A stretch of DNA of 64,000 nucleotides from Flavobacterium sp. JAS (GTDB lineage Bacteria; Bacteroidota; Bacteroidia; Flavobacteriales; Flavobacteriaceae), in the NCBI RefSeq assembly GCF_020991455.1, contig NZ_JAJMOX010000002.1, forward strand, positions 186,001 through 250,000. The letters run 5' to 3'. This document shows positions 25,925 through 35,398 of this stretch, one piece after another. The first letter of the stretch is position 1, and each line of letters opens with the position of its first letter. The position numbers and the translations under genes are program-made. Under the pieces are notes generated by a model. It was not told where the DNA came from and did not search any database. It saw only the letters and a program-made list of their open reading frames with translations.

Positions 25925-27109
25925 TTATTTATATTTAATGTTAATGCTAATAATATCAGATGTCATATTGGTAGTTCTGGTATAATGGCCATAACGAATT
26001 TCTAAGGTATTCCAGTGTTTCAGGCCAAAAACGCCATTAAGAGGCGTAAATTTCATTCCCATTCCAAAGAAACTGCTGTCAAACTTAGATAAATCATAGT
26101 TACTGGTGTAATATTGATCAGCAGCAGTATGCTCTTGGTATGGTTTAAAGTATTTTGTTCCTGTTTGGGTATAATACCTGTAAAATGGACTCAATGAGAA
26201 TGCCTGGGTTAATTTTACCGGTATTTCAAGATCAGCAGTATGTGCTTTTAGACTCCAGTCATCAGTATAATATCTGTAATAAGCTCTAATAATTATATTG
26301 TCTCCTAAAAAGTAGCTGGCCCTGATTCCTAGTGGAATTTTTAGTCTGGTATCCGGCATTTTTTCCTGATGTACTGATCCATCAGCAAAATAAACCCTGT
26401 GAAAAGGAAGACTTAAATAACCATTTTGGCTGATAACATCTCCTACAAGCATTACTTGCAGATTTTTGTTTATAACCTGAGAGTAACTTAAGGTTCCTGC
26501 AAAAGTATTTCGGTTGGCACTGCCGTAGCCTTCCTGACCTGGCGGGCGAAGTTCAACGGGCTCTATTAATTTTAATTGATCAATAAAGGTTTGAAACCTG
26601 GCAGTAAATTCACCATTTTTATTTTTTGTTTTCTGAGAGAAACTAAGATTCCCTCCAAAAGATTGATAATCGAACTCGGTTGATGATGAAACGCCAATTC
26701 CCAGTGTTCTGCCTTTTTCTTCATTTTCTCTAAAATAAGTCAGAGACGGATAAAAGCGATTGTCTGAAGAGGAAGCAGACGAATTGGCACTAAGATCAAT
26801 CATATCTGAAGATGCAGAAGTATAATGGTCAATACCAGCCTCGATATCAAAAGTATGTTTGATTCCTGTTTGGCCATATTTTACCAGTTTAACATCTATG
26901 GTATTGGCAATATCTGTCAAATGCTCAGAACCAATTCCTCCGGTAACAGCAGAGTTATTTCCATCCTGACTGTAGTAACTTGAGACTAAATTTACTTCTT
27001 CGAGTTTTAATTTTTTGCTTTTGTAACTGGTTGAATCAGTAGGAACATTTTGTGCTCTTACCTGAAATAGTGCCAATAAAGCAAATCCTGTAATGAATAT
27101 TCTTTTCAT
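25925..27109 (-). CDS. DUF3570 outer-membrane beta-barrel protein
   Basis: 394 residues with a signal peptide (about 1-19, ending VRAQ). Many alternating amphipathic strands with aromatic ends (YYRYYTDDW, YGHYTRTTN) and a C-terminus ending in INIKYK indicate an outer-membrane beta barrel. GGIGSEHLTDIANTIDVKL near residue 57 and DIEAGIDHYTSASSD fit DUF3570. It is the last gene of a four-gene operon, 18 bp after the DUF4266 lipoprotein. Function unknown; the ApbE and thioredoxin neighbours suggest a redox or metal-related role at the outer membrane. Confidence 0.85.
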   Translation of the reverse strand: MKRIFITGFALLALFQVRAQNVPTDSTSYKSKKLKLEEVNLVSSYYSQDGNNSAVTGGIGSEHLTDIANTIDVKLVKYGQTGIKHTFDIEAGIDHYTSASSDMIDLSANSSASSSDNRFYPSLTYFRENEEKGRTLGIGVSSSTEFDYQSFGGNLSFSQKTKNKNGEFTARFQTFIDQLKLIEPVELRPPGQEGYGSANRNTFAGTLSYSQVINKNLQVMLVGDVISQNGYLSLPFHRVYFADGSVHQEKMPDTRLKIPLGIRASYFLGDNIIIRAYYRYYTDDWSLKAHTADLEIPVKLTQAFSLSPFYRYYTQTGTKYFKPYQEHTAADQYYTSNYDLSKFDSSFFGMGMKFTPLNGVFGLKHWNTLEIRYGHYTRTTNMTSDIISINIKYK

Positions 27110-27127
27110 TTTATAATCTGATGAAAA

Positions 27128-27361
27128 TTAATTGCAACCACAGCCACCGCCGCTTTTTCCTGCATTTGCTCCGGAAGCTCCTTCTCGGTAGGATTGAAAA
27201 CTTAGTTCTGTCTTTTCTATTTTTCTGTTAGAAAGTACCATTTCAGAATCATTGATTTTTCCTTTTTGGTATTCTTTAACCGAAGTGCATGAGGTGAGCA
27301 TAATGCCTGTAAAAGCAATGCTGCCTAACAGTACGAGATTTTGATGCTTTGGCTTTTTCAT
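27128..27361 (-). CDS. DUF4266 small lipoprotein with CGC-containing C-terminus
   Basis: 77 residues: basic N-terminus, hydrophobic segment and lipobox LTSC (Cys25), giving a mature lipoprotein of about 53 residues. The mature part has YQKGKINDSEMVLS and then a glycine-rich tail GKSGGGCGCN at the very C-terminus. The terminal Cys-Gly-Cys could bind a metal, form a disulfide or be a modification target. It overlaps the apbE stop by 4 bp (translational coupling) and precedes DUF3570. The four-gene set trx-apbE-DUF4266-DUF3570 recurs in other bacteria, from memory. Confidence 0.85.
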   Translation of the reverse strand: MKKPKHQNLVLLGSIAFTGIMLTSCTSVKEYQKGKINDSEMVLSNRKIEKTELSFQSYREGASGANAGKSGGGCGCN

Positions 27362-28308
27362 TTCAGACGAATGTTTTTTGAAGTGTAAATTTTGTTGTTG
27401 TCGTCAATTATAATACAATATAAATCGGGTATTTGATCTATTAAATACAAACCTGCCTTGATTCCCATTACAGCAATTGGAGTTGCCATGGCATCGGCAA
27501 ATTCGGCATTTGAGGCTATGATAGTCACGCTTTTAATGCCTGTTATAGGCAGTCCTGTTTTTGGATCGATGGTATGCGAATATTTTTTTTCGTTTATTGT
27601 GACGAATTTCTCGTAATTTCCCGAAGTAGCCACGGCCTTGTTGGATATTTCCATATAAGAGAATGCTGCATTTGGAGAGTCCGGATCAGCCACACCAATG
27701 GTCCATTTTGTACCATTTGGCTGTAATCCCCAAGCCGAAAGATCGCCACTGGCATTAATAATACCACTTTGTACATTATTTTTTAGCAGTAGTTGTTTTG
27801 CCATTTCCGCTGCATATCCTTTTCCTATTCCGCCAAAACCAATTCGCATTCCTTTTTCCTTTAAAAATATAGTAGTATCTTCTTTGTCCAGAATAATGTT
27901 TCTATAGTCAATTAAATGAACCATTTTTTTTGCTGTGAGTGCATCAGGAAGACTGGTCATTGTTTTGTCGAAATTCCAAAGACTTTTGTCAAGACTTCCA
28001 TAAGAAATGTCAAATGCTCCCTGAGTGATTCTTGAAATTCCAATGCATCTTTCAATGAGACTAAAAACTTCCTTATCTACTTTTACAGGTTTAATACCAG
28101 CATTTTCATTAATTAGATTAGTTTGACTGTCTTCTTTATAAGTAGTAAGCAGTTTTTCGATTCTTCTGATTTCTTCAATGGCAAGATTGATATTCTCATT
28201 TCCTAGTTTCTCATTGTGGGCCACAACTGTAATGGTAAAGTTGTTTCCCATGAGTTTAAGGGATTGCGAATATTTCTGAGTCTTAAGTATGTTATTTTTG
28301 GCTTTCAC
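27358..28308 (-). CDS. apbE: FAD:protein FMN transferase (ApbE family)
   Basis: ApbE-fold enzyme that attaches FMN covalently to Thr/Ser of target proteins using Mg2+ and FAD. Motifs: KLMGNNFTITV at the start of the fold, GIGKGYAAEMA, INASGDLSAWG, VATSGNYEKF and HTIDPKTGLP. The in-frame ATGs at 28392 and 28362 would overlap the thioredoxin gene by 71-101 bp, so I favour the GTG at 28308 (17-bp overlap). That start gives no signal peptide, unlike classical lipoprotein ApbE, so the location is uncertain. No FMN-binding-domain protein is visible nearby, so its target is unclear. Confidence 0.9.
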   Translation of the reverse strand: MKAKNNILKTQKYSQSLKLMGNNFTITVVAHNEKLGNENINLAIEEIRRIEKLLTTYKEDSQTNLINENAGIKPVKVDKEVFSLIERCIGISRITQGAFDISYGSLDKSLWNFDKTMTSLPDALTAKKMVHLIDYRNIILDKEDTTIFLKEKGMRIGFGGIGKGYAAEMAKQLLLKNNVQSGIINASGDLSAWGLQPNGTKWTIGVADPDSPNAAFSYMEISNKAVATSGNYEKFVTINEKKYSHTIDPKTGLPITGIKSVTIIASNAEFADAMATPIAVMGIKAGLYLIDQIPDLYCIIIDDNNKIYTSKNIRLK

Positions 28309-28726
28309 AAATTGCTTTGATTTCTGCCGTCCACTCTTCAGGTGTAGTTTCGGGTCTTCCATGCCAGGTTTTGAGTACTTTTCCCTTGGCATCCAGAAGA
28401 AGGGTAAGCGGAAAACTTCCTTCTTTGTTATAAATTTCGGCTAAATCTTCATTACGTTTTACCTGCTGGGGTGTACCAATGTTTTTCTTTTTTCTTGGAA
28501 AATCAGCATTTACCAGAATTAAATTTGAGTTGGCCATATCAGCGAATACCTGACTTTCCAAATAATCCCTGCGAAGAACAATACAAGGACCACACCAATC
28601 TGAACCGGAGAAGTTCAGTAGAATTAATTCGTGTTTTTCCTTTGCAATTTTTTTTGCATTGTTAAAGTCAGATTCCCAATTTATAGGAAGTACTGTCAAT
28701 AAAAGGAACAAAGTAATTAGTTTCAT
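28292..28726 (-). CDS. Exported thioredoxin-fold protein (WCGPC)
   Basis: 144 residues with a short N-terminal hydrophobic segment (about 1-15), suggesting export. It has a thioredoxin fold with active site SDWCGPC near residue 42 and the cis-Pro block GSFPLTLLLD. It resembles thioredoxin_7/DUF255-like periplasmic thioredoxins. It is the first gene of the operon, overlapping apbE. A likely role is keeping a periplasmic cysteine pair, perhaps the CGC tail of the DUF4266 lipoprotein, in the right redox state (inference). Confidence 0.87.
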   Translation of the reverse strand: MKLITLFLLLTVLPINWESDFNNAKKIAKEKHELILLNFSGSDWCGPCIVLRRDYLESQVFADMANSNLILVNADFPRKKKNIGTPQQVKRNEDLAEIYNKEGSFPLTLLLDAKGKVLKTWHGRPETTPEEWTAEIKAICESQK

Positions 28727-28840
28727 TTTTAAAGTCCTGTTTTTAGATCTTTACGAAATAACGAATTGTTGTTTGTCTTATTTTTTTAATTTGCTTAAGA
28801 TTACATTAATTTTTTTATCGAATGAAAAACAAATTAGCTC

Positions 28841-29530
28841 TTAGTTAGTTTGAACTCCAAAGAGATAACCTACAAGTGCAGAAGCCCCCATTGCAAAGGT
28901 TCCCCAAATACAAATTCGCAATACCGCTTTTATTGTATGTGAACCTCCGGCTTTAGCGGCCAATACTCCGGAGAGAGCCAAAAAGAGAATCGAAAAACCA
29001 TATTGGAAAAATATCATTTCTTTTATGGGGGCGAAAATAGCTACCAAAAGAGGCAGTAAACCTCCAATAATAAATGATGTAGCTGATGCAAAAGCAGCCG
29101 TTAGAGGATTGGCCTGTGTAATTTCATTAATGCCTAATTCATCTCGTGCATGAGTTTCCAGCGCATTATGTGCTGTTAATTGGGTAGCAACTTCTTTGGC
29201 CAGTTCACGATTTAGTCCTCTTTGAATATAAATATCGATTAATTCTTCTAGTTCCTCATCAGGCATGTTATCAAGGGCATAGCTTTCTCTTTTTAAATCA
29301 GCTGACTCTATATCAGACTGAGAGCTCACTGATACATATTCACCGGCAGCCATAGATAAGGCGCCCGCGACCAGGCCAGCTACTGCAGCTAGTAAAATAG
29401 GCTCTCTGGAAGTACTTGCTGCGGCAACTCCAATAACTAAACTTGTGGTGGATAGAATTCCATCGTTTGCCCCTAATACTGCGGCCCTTAGCCATCCGCT
29501 TCTGTTTATATAATGCTTTTCGATTTCCAT
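28841..29530 (-). CDS. VIT1/CCC1-family Fe2+/Mn2+ transporter
   Basis: 229 residues, about five membrane helices. The N-terminal LRAAVLGANDGILSTTSLVIGVAAA and GLVAGALSMAAGEYVSVSSQ are hallmark VIT blocks. The acidic cytoplasmic loop (about 85-130: MPDEELEELIDIY, ETHARDELGI) corresponds to the metal-binding domain of this family. It moves Fe2+ or Mn2+ across the inner membrane. Its stop lies 114 bp from the thioredoxin start, so it may or may not be co-transcribed with that operon. Confidence 0.92.
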   Translation of the reverse strand: MEIEKHYINRSGWLRAAVLGANDGILSTTSLVIGVAAASTSREPILLAAVAGLVAGALSMAAGEYVSVSSQSDIESADLKRESYALDNMPDEELEELIDIYIQRGLNRELAKEVATQLTAHNALETHARDELGINEITQANPLTAAFASATSFIIGGLLPLLVAIFAPIKEMIFFQYGFSILFLALSGVLAAKAGGSHTIKAVLRICIWGTFAMGASALVGYLFGVQTN

Positions 29531-29857
29531 ACGCGTATCCTAAAAGTTTCAAAGAATGCTGTTGTTTTTAATTATTGAACCTATCAGTTTTTCTATCTAG
29601 GTCTTTAAGAATCGCTTTAAAAGTCTTACATACATATAAAATTACTTCAAAATATCATAAGTAATCAATATGAAGGTATTAGAATGATTCTAAATTTTAT
29701 AGTATTTAATTTTTTTGGGGTTTATTTGAAAATCAGGTAGTAAAATTTTGGACAAATGATAAAATAATCTCGTTGAAATGCAATAACTATCGTTTAAAAG
29801 TAGATATGTAGGATTTTTTTTGTAGTTTGGTAGGAGTAAAAACTTAAATGGCTGAAG
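29531..29857. other. Divergent intergenic region between VIT transporter and sigma-54 regulator
   Basis: 327 bp, AT-rich, no ORF. I see no strong hairpin and no clear -24/-12 (TGGC...TGC) element. TGTAGTTTGG about 35 bp before the regulator start is only a partial match to a Bacteroidota -7 element. Confidence 0.5.
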
Positions 29858-31240
29858 ATGAAATCATTTAAAATTTTCTTAGTTGAAGACGACCCTTTTT
29901 TTGGAGAGACTTTAAAATACCACTTAAAATTAAATCCTGATTTTGAAGTGTTTTTATTTAAGAATGGGAAGGAATGTTTGGACAACCTGTTTGAGAATCC
30001 CAATATCATTTGTTTGGATTTTGGTCTGCCGGATATAACCGGCGATTTGTTGCTTAAAAAAATCCATCAGACAAATAATAAAATTCCAATTATTGTTATA
30101 AGCGGTCAGGAAGAAATTGAGGTGGCTGTCAATTTTTTGAAATCAGGAGCCAGAGATTATATTGTAAAGAATACTTATACCAAAGAGTTGCTTTGGAATT
30201 CGATTATTAAAATCAGGGAAAATTTAAGTCTTATTGATGAGGTAGAGGAATTAAAAGAAAAGTTAGAGCAGAAATTTAGCTTTGAGAAGACCATATTAGG
30301 GCAAAGTGCGGCAATAAAAGCTGTTTTAAATAAAATTAATAAATCATTAACCACAAACATAAATGTGTCTATTACCGGAGAGACTGGTACCGGTAAAGAA
30401 ATGGTAGCTAAGGCTATACATTATAACTCTGATCGAAAACACAAACCATTTGTAGCTTTAAATATGGCGGCCATTCCAAAGGAATTGATTGAGAGTGAGT
30501 TTTTTGGTCATGAAAAGGGAGCTTTCACCGGAGCGATTCAAAGATTGATTGGTAAATTTGAACAGGCAGATGGAGGCACAATTTTTCTGGACGAAATTGC
30601 TGAACTGGATTTAAACCTTCAAAGTAAATTGCTTCGGGCATTGCAAGAAAGAGAAGTTACAAGACTTGGAGGAAAAGGAGTTATTAAGTTTAATGTACGG
30701 CTGATAATTGCCACTCACAAAGATTTAAAAGAAGAGGTAAAAAAAGGAACCTTCAGAGAAGATCTTTATTATAGAATTGTAGGACTTCCTATAGAACTGC
30801 CGCCTTTAAGAGAAAGAGGTCACGATGTTTTACTCCTTGCAAAGCATTTTATTGATCTTTTTACAAAAGAAAACAAATTGAAAACAATTAGTATTTCAAA
30901 AGAGGCTAAAGATAAATTACTCAAGTACAAATTTCCCGGAAATATAAGAGAGCTTAAATCCATCATAGAGCTAGCTTGTGTAATGTGCGAGAACAATGAA
31001 ATTGGTGTTGAAGATTTAACTTTTGCCAGTATAAAAGACAGTGATTTTTTCTTGTCTGAGGATAAAACTTTAAAAGAGTTTACCTCTGAAATTATATTGC
31101 ATTACTTAAGAAAAAATAATGAAGACGTTATCAAAACAGCCAAGCAATTAGACATTGGAAAATCTACGATTTATAACTTAATTCAATCGAGTCAAACTAA
31201 AAAAAATGATTTAAATGAAAGTAGCTACAGTTTTATTTGA
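29858..31240 (+). CDS. Sigma-54-dependent response regulator (NtrC family)
   Basis: 460 residues: receiver domain (about 4-120) with phosphoacceptor Asp54 in CLDFGLP, AAA+ domain (about 145-375) with Walker A GETGTGKE (174-181), the sigma-54 contact loop GAFTGA (221-226) and IFLDEIAEL, then a Fis-like helix-turn-helix (about 405-445, AKQLDIGKSTIYNLI). It activates sigma-54 RNA polymerase when phosphorylated. It overlaps the FIST gene by 26 bp, so the two are translationally linked. The PAS hybrid kinase two genes on is the likely phosphodonor. Targets are unknown. Confidence 0.95.
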   Translation: MKSFKIFLVEDDPFFGETLKYHLKLNPDFEVFLFKNGKECLDNLFENPNIICLDFGLPDITGDLLLKKIHQTNNKIPIIVISGQEEIEVAVNFLKSGARDYIVKNTYTKELLWNSIIKIRENLSLIDEVEELKEKLEQKFSFEKTILGQSAAIKAVLNKINKSLTTNINVSITGETGTGKEMVAKAIHYNSDRKHKPFVALNMAAIPKELIESEFFGHEKGAFTGAIQRLIGKFEQADGGTIFLDEIAELDLNLQSKLLRALQEREVTRLGGKGVIKFNVRLIIATHKDLKEEVKKGTFREDLYYRIVGLPIELPPLRERGHDVLLLAKHFIDLFTKENKLKTISISKEAKDKLLKYKFPGNIRELKSIIELACVMCENNEIGVEDLTFASIKDSDFFLSEDKTLKEFTSEIILHYLRKNNEDVIKTAKQLDIGKSTIYNLIQSSQTKKNDLNESSYSFI

Positions 31241-32357
31241 AAACAATTCTTTTGTGCGAGAATTCAATAATGATAATTTAGATTTCAATGATTTGGACTT
31301 AGTTTTAGGTTTTGGTTCAAGAGATTTATTATCAGATCAGAAGGTTTTTGATCAGTTAAAAAAGAAATTTCCAGATGCACAGTTGATTTTGTGCTCTTCA
31401 GCGGGTGAGATTTATGAAAATGAAGTTTTAGATAATACGATATCTCTCACTGCAATTAAATTTTCTTCAACTCTAATCAAAACTTACGAGGTTGATATAA
31501 CTGCTTTTGAGGATAGTTTTCAGGCGGGGTCTTCTCTAATTGGTAAATTTGATCAGGAGAATTTAAAATTGGTTCTAATACTCTCAGATGGTGGCAAAGT
31601 AAACGGAAGTGAGTTAGTCAATGGAATGAATGCGGTTAAAAAAGAAGAGGTATTAATTGTGGGAGGGCTCGCTGGTGACGGCTCACGATTTGAAAAAACT
31701 GTTGTAGGATTGAATACAGCTCCAATACAGGGTAAAATTATAGGTATTGGTTTTTATGGCGAAAAATTACTTGTATCTCATGGATCTTTAGGAGGGTGGG
31801 AAAGTTTTGGATTAGAGCGAATAGTGACCAAATCTGAAAGCAATGTTTTATACGAAATTGATGGAAAGAATGTATTGGATCTCTATAAAATTTATTTAGG
31901 AAAATATGCTGAAGAATTGCCGGGCTCTGCATTACTTTTTCCCTTGTCAATTAAGATTGACGGAGTTGACGAGCCAATTGTAAGAACCATTTTATCAATA
32001 GATGAAACGAATCAAACCATGACCTTTGCAGGTGATGTGCCAAAAGGCAGTAAGGTGCGTTTTATGAAAGCCAATTTTGACAGATTAATAGATGCCGCAA
32101 GCGGAGCAGCATCCTCTTGTTTAGAGGTAAATAGTTTTAATCCAAAACTGGCTCTTTTAATTAGTTGTGTTGGACGAAAATTAATCCTGGGAACCAGAAT
32201 AGACGAGGAAGTGGAAGCTGTTTCTTATATTTTTGGTGACAAAACAATTCTTTCTGGTTTTTACTCCTATGGAGAGATCTCACCCCTCAAACCATTTGGC
32301 GATTGTATCCTTCACAACCAAACAATGACTATTACCTGTATTAATGAAATCGATTAG
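31215..32357 (+). CDS. FIST-domain sensor protein
   Basis: 380 residues, cytoplasmic. An N-terminal FIST_N region (about 25-200, CSSAGEIYENEVLDNT, ILSDGGKVNGSELVNG, VGGLAGDGSRFEKT) is followed by FIST_C (about 215-375, FMKANFDRLIDAASGAA, SGFYSYGEISP). FIST domains are proposed small-ligand (amino-acid) sensors linked to signal transduction. It starts inside the end of the sigma-54 regulator gene and ends 2 bp before the hybrid kinase, so the three genes form one unit in which FIST probably feeds ligand information to the kinase. Confidence 0.92.
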   Translation: MKVATVLFENNSFVREFNNDNLDFNDLDLVLGFGSRDLLSDQKVFDQLKKKFPDAQLILCSSAGEIYENEVLDNTISLTAIKFSSTLIKTYEVDITAFEDSFQAGSSLIGKFDQENLKLVLILSDGGKVNGSELVNGMNAVKKEEVLIVGGLAGDGSRFEKTVVGLNTAPIQGKIIGIGFYGEKLLVSHGSLGGWESFGLERIVTKSESNVLYEIDGKNVLDLYKIYLGKYAEELPGSALLFPLSIKIDGVDEPIVRTILSIDETNQTMTFAGDVPKGSKVRFMKANFDRLIDAASGAASSCLEVNSFNPKLALLISCVGRKLILGTRIDEEVEAVSYIFGDKTILSGFYSYGEISPLKPFGDCILHNQTMTITCINEID

Positions 32358-32359
32358 TT

Positions 32360-35300
32360 ATGGATATTCATAAACTTTTGCAAAGACAAATTACTAAAAA
32401 TATACCTCTGAGTCTTCAGGATGATCCTTCATTTCAATTGTTTATAAAAACGGTTAATGACTCTTATTTATCCTTTGAGAGAGACAAGGATTTAATGGAT
32501 CATTCATTTAAAGAGAGTGAAAAAGAATACAACGAGGTTAATGAGAATTTAAAAAAAGAATATGAATTAAAACAACAGTCTATTTTAAATCTCTATGAAA
32601 GTCTTACAGAGTTAGATCATGGTTATGGATCAATAAACGAAGAGGAAAAAAATGATCTTCTTTTTATCTCAAAATATGTAGGGGAACAAATTACCAAAAG
32701 AAAAGAAACTGAAAAAAAATTATTTGAAACCGTCCAATTCTTAAAGACATTATTAGGGAATTTACAATCAGGAATTTTAGTTGTAGACAATAACGATACT
32801 ATTTTATTTGTTAATCAGTATTTATGCGATATACGCAATATCAATGCTTCTCCAGATGAAATGATTGGTAAAAAAACAAATGAATATATAAATGAGGCTA
32901 AAGCATTGTTTAAAGACAGTTCTACTTATAAAAAAAGGATAAATGAAGTTTTATTAAAAAAAGAAATTGTAATTGGTGAAGTACTTGAAACGGTAGATAA
33001 TCGTTTTTTTGAAAGAGATTATATTCCTATTTTTGTTGAAAATCAATGTATTGGACATCTTTGGAAATCTACGGATGTGACACAAAGAATTAAAAGTAAA
33101 AATCTATTAAAACAAAGTGAAGAGCGTAATCGTATTATAATGAATTCTTCATTTAATGCTATTATCACCATTGATATTACCGGAAAAATAACTTTTTGGA
33201 ATAAACAGGCCGAAATTATTTTTGGCTGGAGAAAGGAAGAGGTTTTGGGTAAAACATTAAATGAAACTATAATTCCTAAACGACATCAAAAAGGACATCG
33301 GGAAGGGCTTGAATATTATACAGAGACGGGCAGGGGTAGAGGGCCTGTTTTAAACAAGCAAATAGAGCTCCCGGCAGTTAATAATATGGGACATGAATTT
33401 CCTGTGGAAATTTCAATTATACCCATAGAACAAAATGGGGAAGTATTTTTTTGCTCCTTTATTCAGGATATTTCAGAGCGAAAAAAAGTTGAAACTAAAC
33501 TAAGGTTTCAGGAAGAAAAATATCGAAATATTATTGCCAACATGAATTTAGGACTTATCGAAGTGGATAAGAATGAAATAATTCGATACGCAAATCAAAG
33601 TTTTGCCAATATCTCAGGATTTGAAATTGATGAACTCATTGGCTCGAATCCTTCCAAGACCTTTGTACTTGGAAAAAATATCGAAAAGTTAAAAGCTAAG
33701 AATAAATTGCGTGAGCAGGGAATTTCTGATGTGTATCAAATGCCTGTTAAAAATAAAAGAGGGGAGTTAAGATGGTGGGCTATTGGAGGAGCACCCAATT
33801 ATGATGATAAAGGGAATCTGGTTGGTTCTATTGGGATTCATCTTGATATTACCGAGCAGAAACAGATGGAGGAAGAACTGGAGAATGAGAAAATTAAGGC
33901 TCAGCAAGCCTCAAAAGCTAAAGAGATTTTTTTAGCCAATATGAGTCATGAAATACGTACGCCACTTAATGGTATAATTGGTTTCTTGCGCGAATTGGAA
34001 AGACAGCAACTTACTGATTTGCAAAAAAAGTATGTAGAGAATAGTACCGTAGCTTCAAAACATTTACTATCGATCATTAATAATATACTGGATATATCTA
34101 AAATTGAGGCTGGGGAGATGTCTCTTGAAGAAGAAGATTTTATTTTTAAAGACGTAATTAATAATGTAGTTGCAGTTCTTGAGCCCCTTGCCAAGAAAAA
34201 AGGCCTAAAGCTTATCTCGCAGATCTCACAAGATATTAATGCTGTTTTAAAAGGAGATTTTTTAAGATTAGAGCAAGTTTTATTTAATCTGGTTGGTAAT
34301 TCTTTGAAGTTTACAAATAAAGGAAAAATATATTTGAAATGTGAAATTGTAAAAGATACCAAAACCTTTCAGAGACTGCAAATTTCTGTACTGGATACCG
34401 GAATTGGAATGGAGCAAGGTTTTGCAGATATTATCTTTAATAAATTTTCTCAAGAGGATAAAGCCATAACCAGAAAATTTGGAGGCACAGGCTTAGGAAT
34501 GGCCATTACTCGGGAATTGATTCAATTGATGAAAGGTGAGATTAAGGTTCAGAGCGAGAAAGGCGTGGGGACCACAGTTAGTTTTATATTAAACTTTGAA
34601 AAAGGAGATATCAATAATGTTAAAAAAGTTCAAGATGAGATTAATGTTGATATCTCAGGAATTACTGTTTTATTAGTAGAAGATAATATTATCAACAGGA
34701 TGGTTGCTATTAATTCTCTGAATTATTTTAATTGTCAGGTAACTGAAGCTACAAACGGTTTAGAAGCGATTGAAATTTTAAAAAACAAGAAATTTGATAT
34801 TATCCTGATGGATGTTCAAATGCCTGAAATGGGCGGTATTGAAGCCACTATAAAAATACGGGAAGAGTTGCAACTACAAACGCCAATAATTGCCCTTACT
34901 GCCAATGCCTTTAAAAGTGAAGTAGAAAAATGTAAAAATGCCGGTATGGATGATTATATTACCAAACCTTTTGAAGAATTTGATTTGGTAGAAACCATTT
35001 CAAGATTTACCAATAAAGAATTTAATAATATAGATAAGCCTGTTCTTCAGAGCAATGAGAAACTCTACGATTTAGAGATCTTGCAAAAAATTAGTAGAGG
35101 CAATTCAGAATTTGTATCAAAAATGATTCTAATTTTTATCGATCAGATACAGGAAATACTTCCAAAGGCCGAAGCAGCGATGCGTTCAGATAATTTTTTA
35201 TTGGTGAATCAACTTATTCATAAGATCAAGCCGAGTATCGAAAGCATGGGAATAGTAGGTATTAAAGATGAAATTAATATTCTGGAGAAAATCACAAAAG

Positions 35301-35398
35301 AAGCACCTGTTAAGGAAAAGATCACCCATTTATTTTTTCAAATAAAACAAACCTTGCTTATAGTTGTTGAGCAGTTGCAAGAAGAAATTTTAGATTAA
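32360..35398 (+). CDS. Cytoplasmic PAS-rich hybrid histidine kinase with REC and HPt domains
   Basis: 1012 residues, no signal or membrane helix. Order: coiled coil (about 40-120), three PAS domains (about 127-245, 253-375 and 383-505, with PAC tails), HisKA with His530 in MSHEIRTPLNG, HATPase_c (about 635-755, GNSLKFTNKG, GTGLGMAI), receiver with Asp818 in LMDVQMPEMGG, and a C-terminal HPt with His954 in LIHKIKPS. This supports an internal relay His530 to Asp818 to His954 and then to Asp54 of the sigma-54 regulator. It would read a cytosolic cue, probably through the FIST protein encoded just upstream. The relay partners are inferred from gene order. Confidence 0.94.
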   Translation: MDIHKLLQRQITKNIPLSLQDDPSFQLFIKTVNDSYLSFERDKDLMDHSFKESEKEYNEVNENLKKEYELKQQSILNLYESLTELDHGYGSINEEEKNDLLFISKYVGEQITKRKETEKKLFETVQFLKTLLGNLQSGILVVDNNDTILFVNQYLCDIRNINASPDEMIGKKTNEYINEAKALFKDSSTYKKRINEVLLKKEIVIGEVLETVDNRFFERDYIPIFVENQCIGHLWKSTDVTQRIKSKNLLKQSEERNRIIMNSSFNAIITIDITGKITFWNKQAEIIFGWRKEEVLGKTLNETIIPKRHQKGHREGLEYYTETGRGRGPVLNKQIELPAVNNMGHEFPVEISIIPIEQNGEVFFCSFIQDISERKKVETKLRFQEEKYRNIIANMNLGLIEVDKNEIIRYANQSFANISGFEIDELIGSNPSKTFVLGKNIEKLKAKNKLREQGISDVYQMPVKNKRGELRWWAIGGAPNYDDKGNLVGSIGIHLDITEQKQMEEELENEKIKAQQASKAKEIFLANMSHEIRTPLNGIIGFLRELERQQLTDLQKKYVENSTVASKHLLSIINNILDISKIEAGEMSLEEEDFIFKDVINNVVAVLEPLAKKKGLKLISQISQDINAVLKGDFLRLEQVLFNLVGNSLKFTNKGKIYLKCEIVKDTKTFQRLQISVLDTGIGMEQGFADIIFNKFSQEDKAITRKFGGTGLGMAITRELIQLMKGEIKVQSEKGVGTTVSFILNFEKGDINNVKKVQDEINVDISGITVLLVEDNIINRMVAINSLNYFNCQVTEATNGLEAIEILKNKKFDIILMDVQMPEMGGIEATIKIREELQLQTPIIALTANAFKSEVEKCKNAGMDDYITKPFEEFDLVETISRFTNKEFNNIDKPVLQSNEKLYDLEILQKISRGNSEFVSKMILIFIDQIQEILPKAEAAMRSDNFLLVNQLIHKIKPSIESMGIVGIKDEINILEKITKEAPVKEKITHLFFQIKQTLLIVVEQLQEEILD

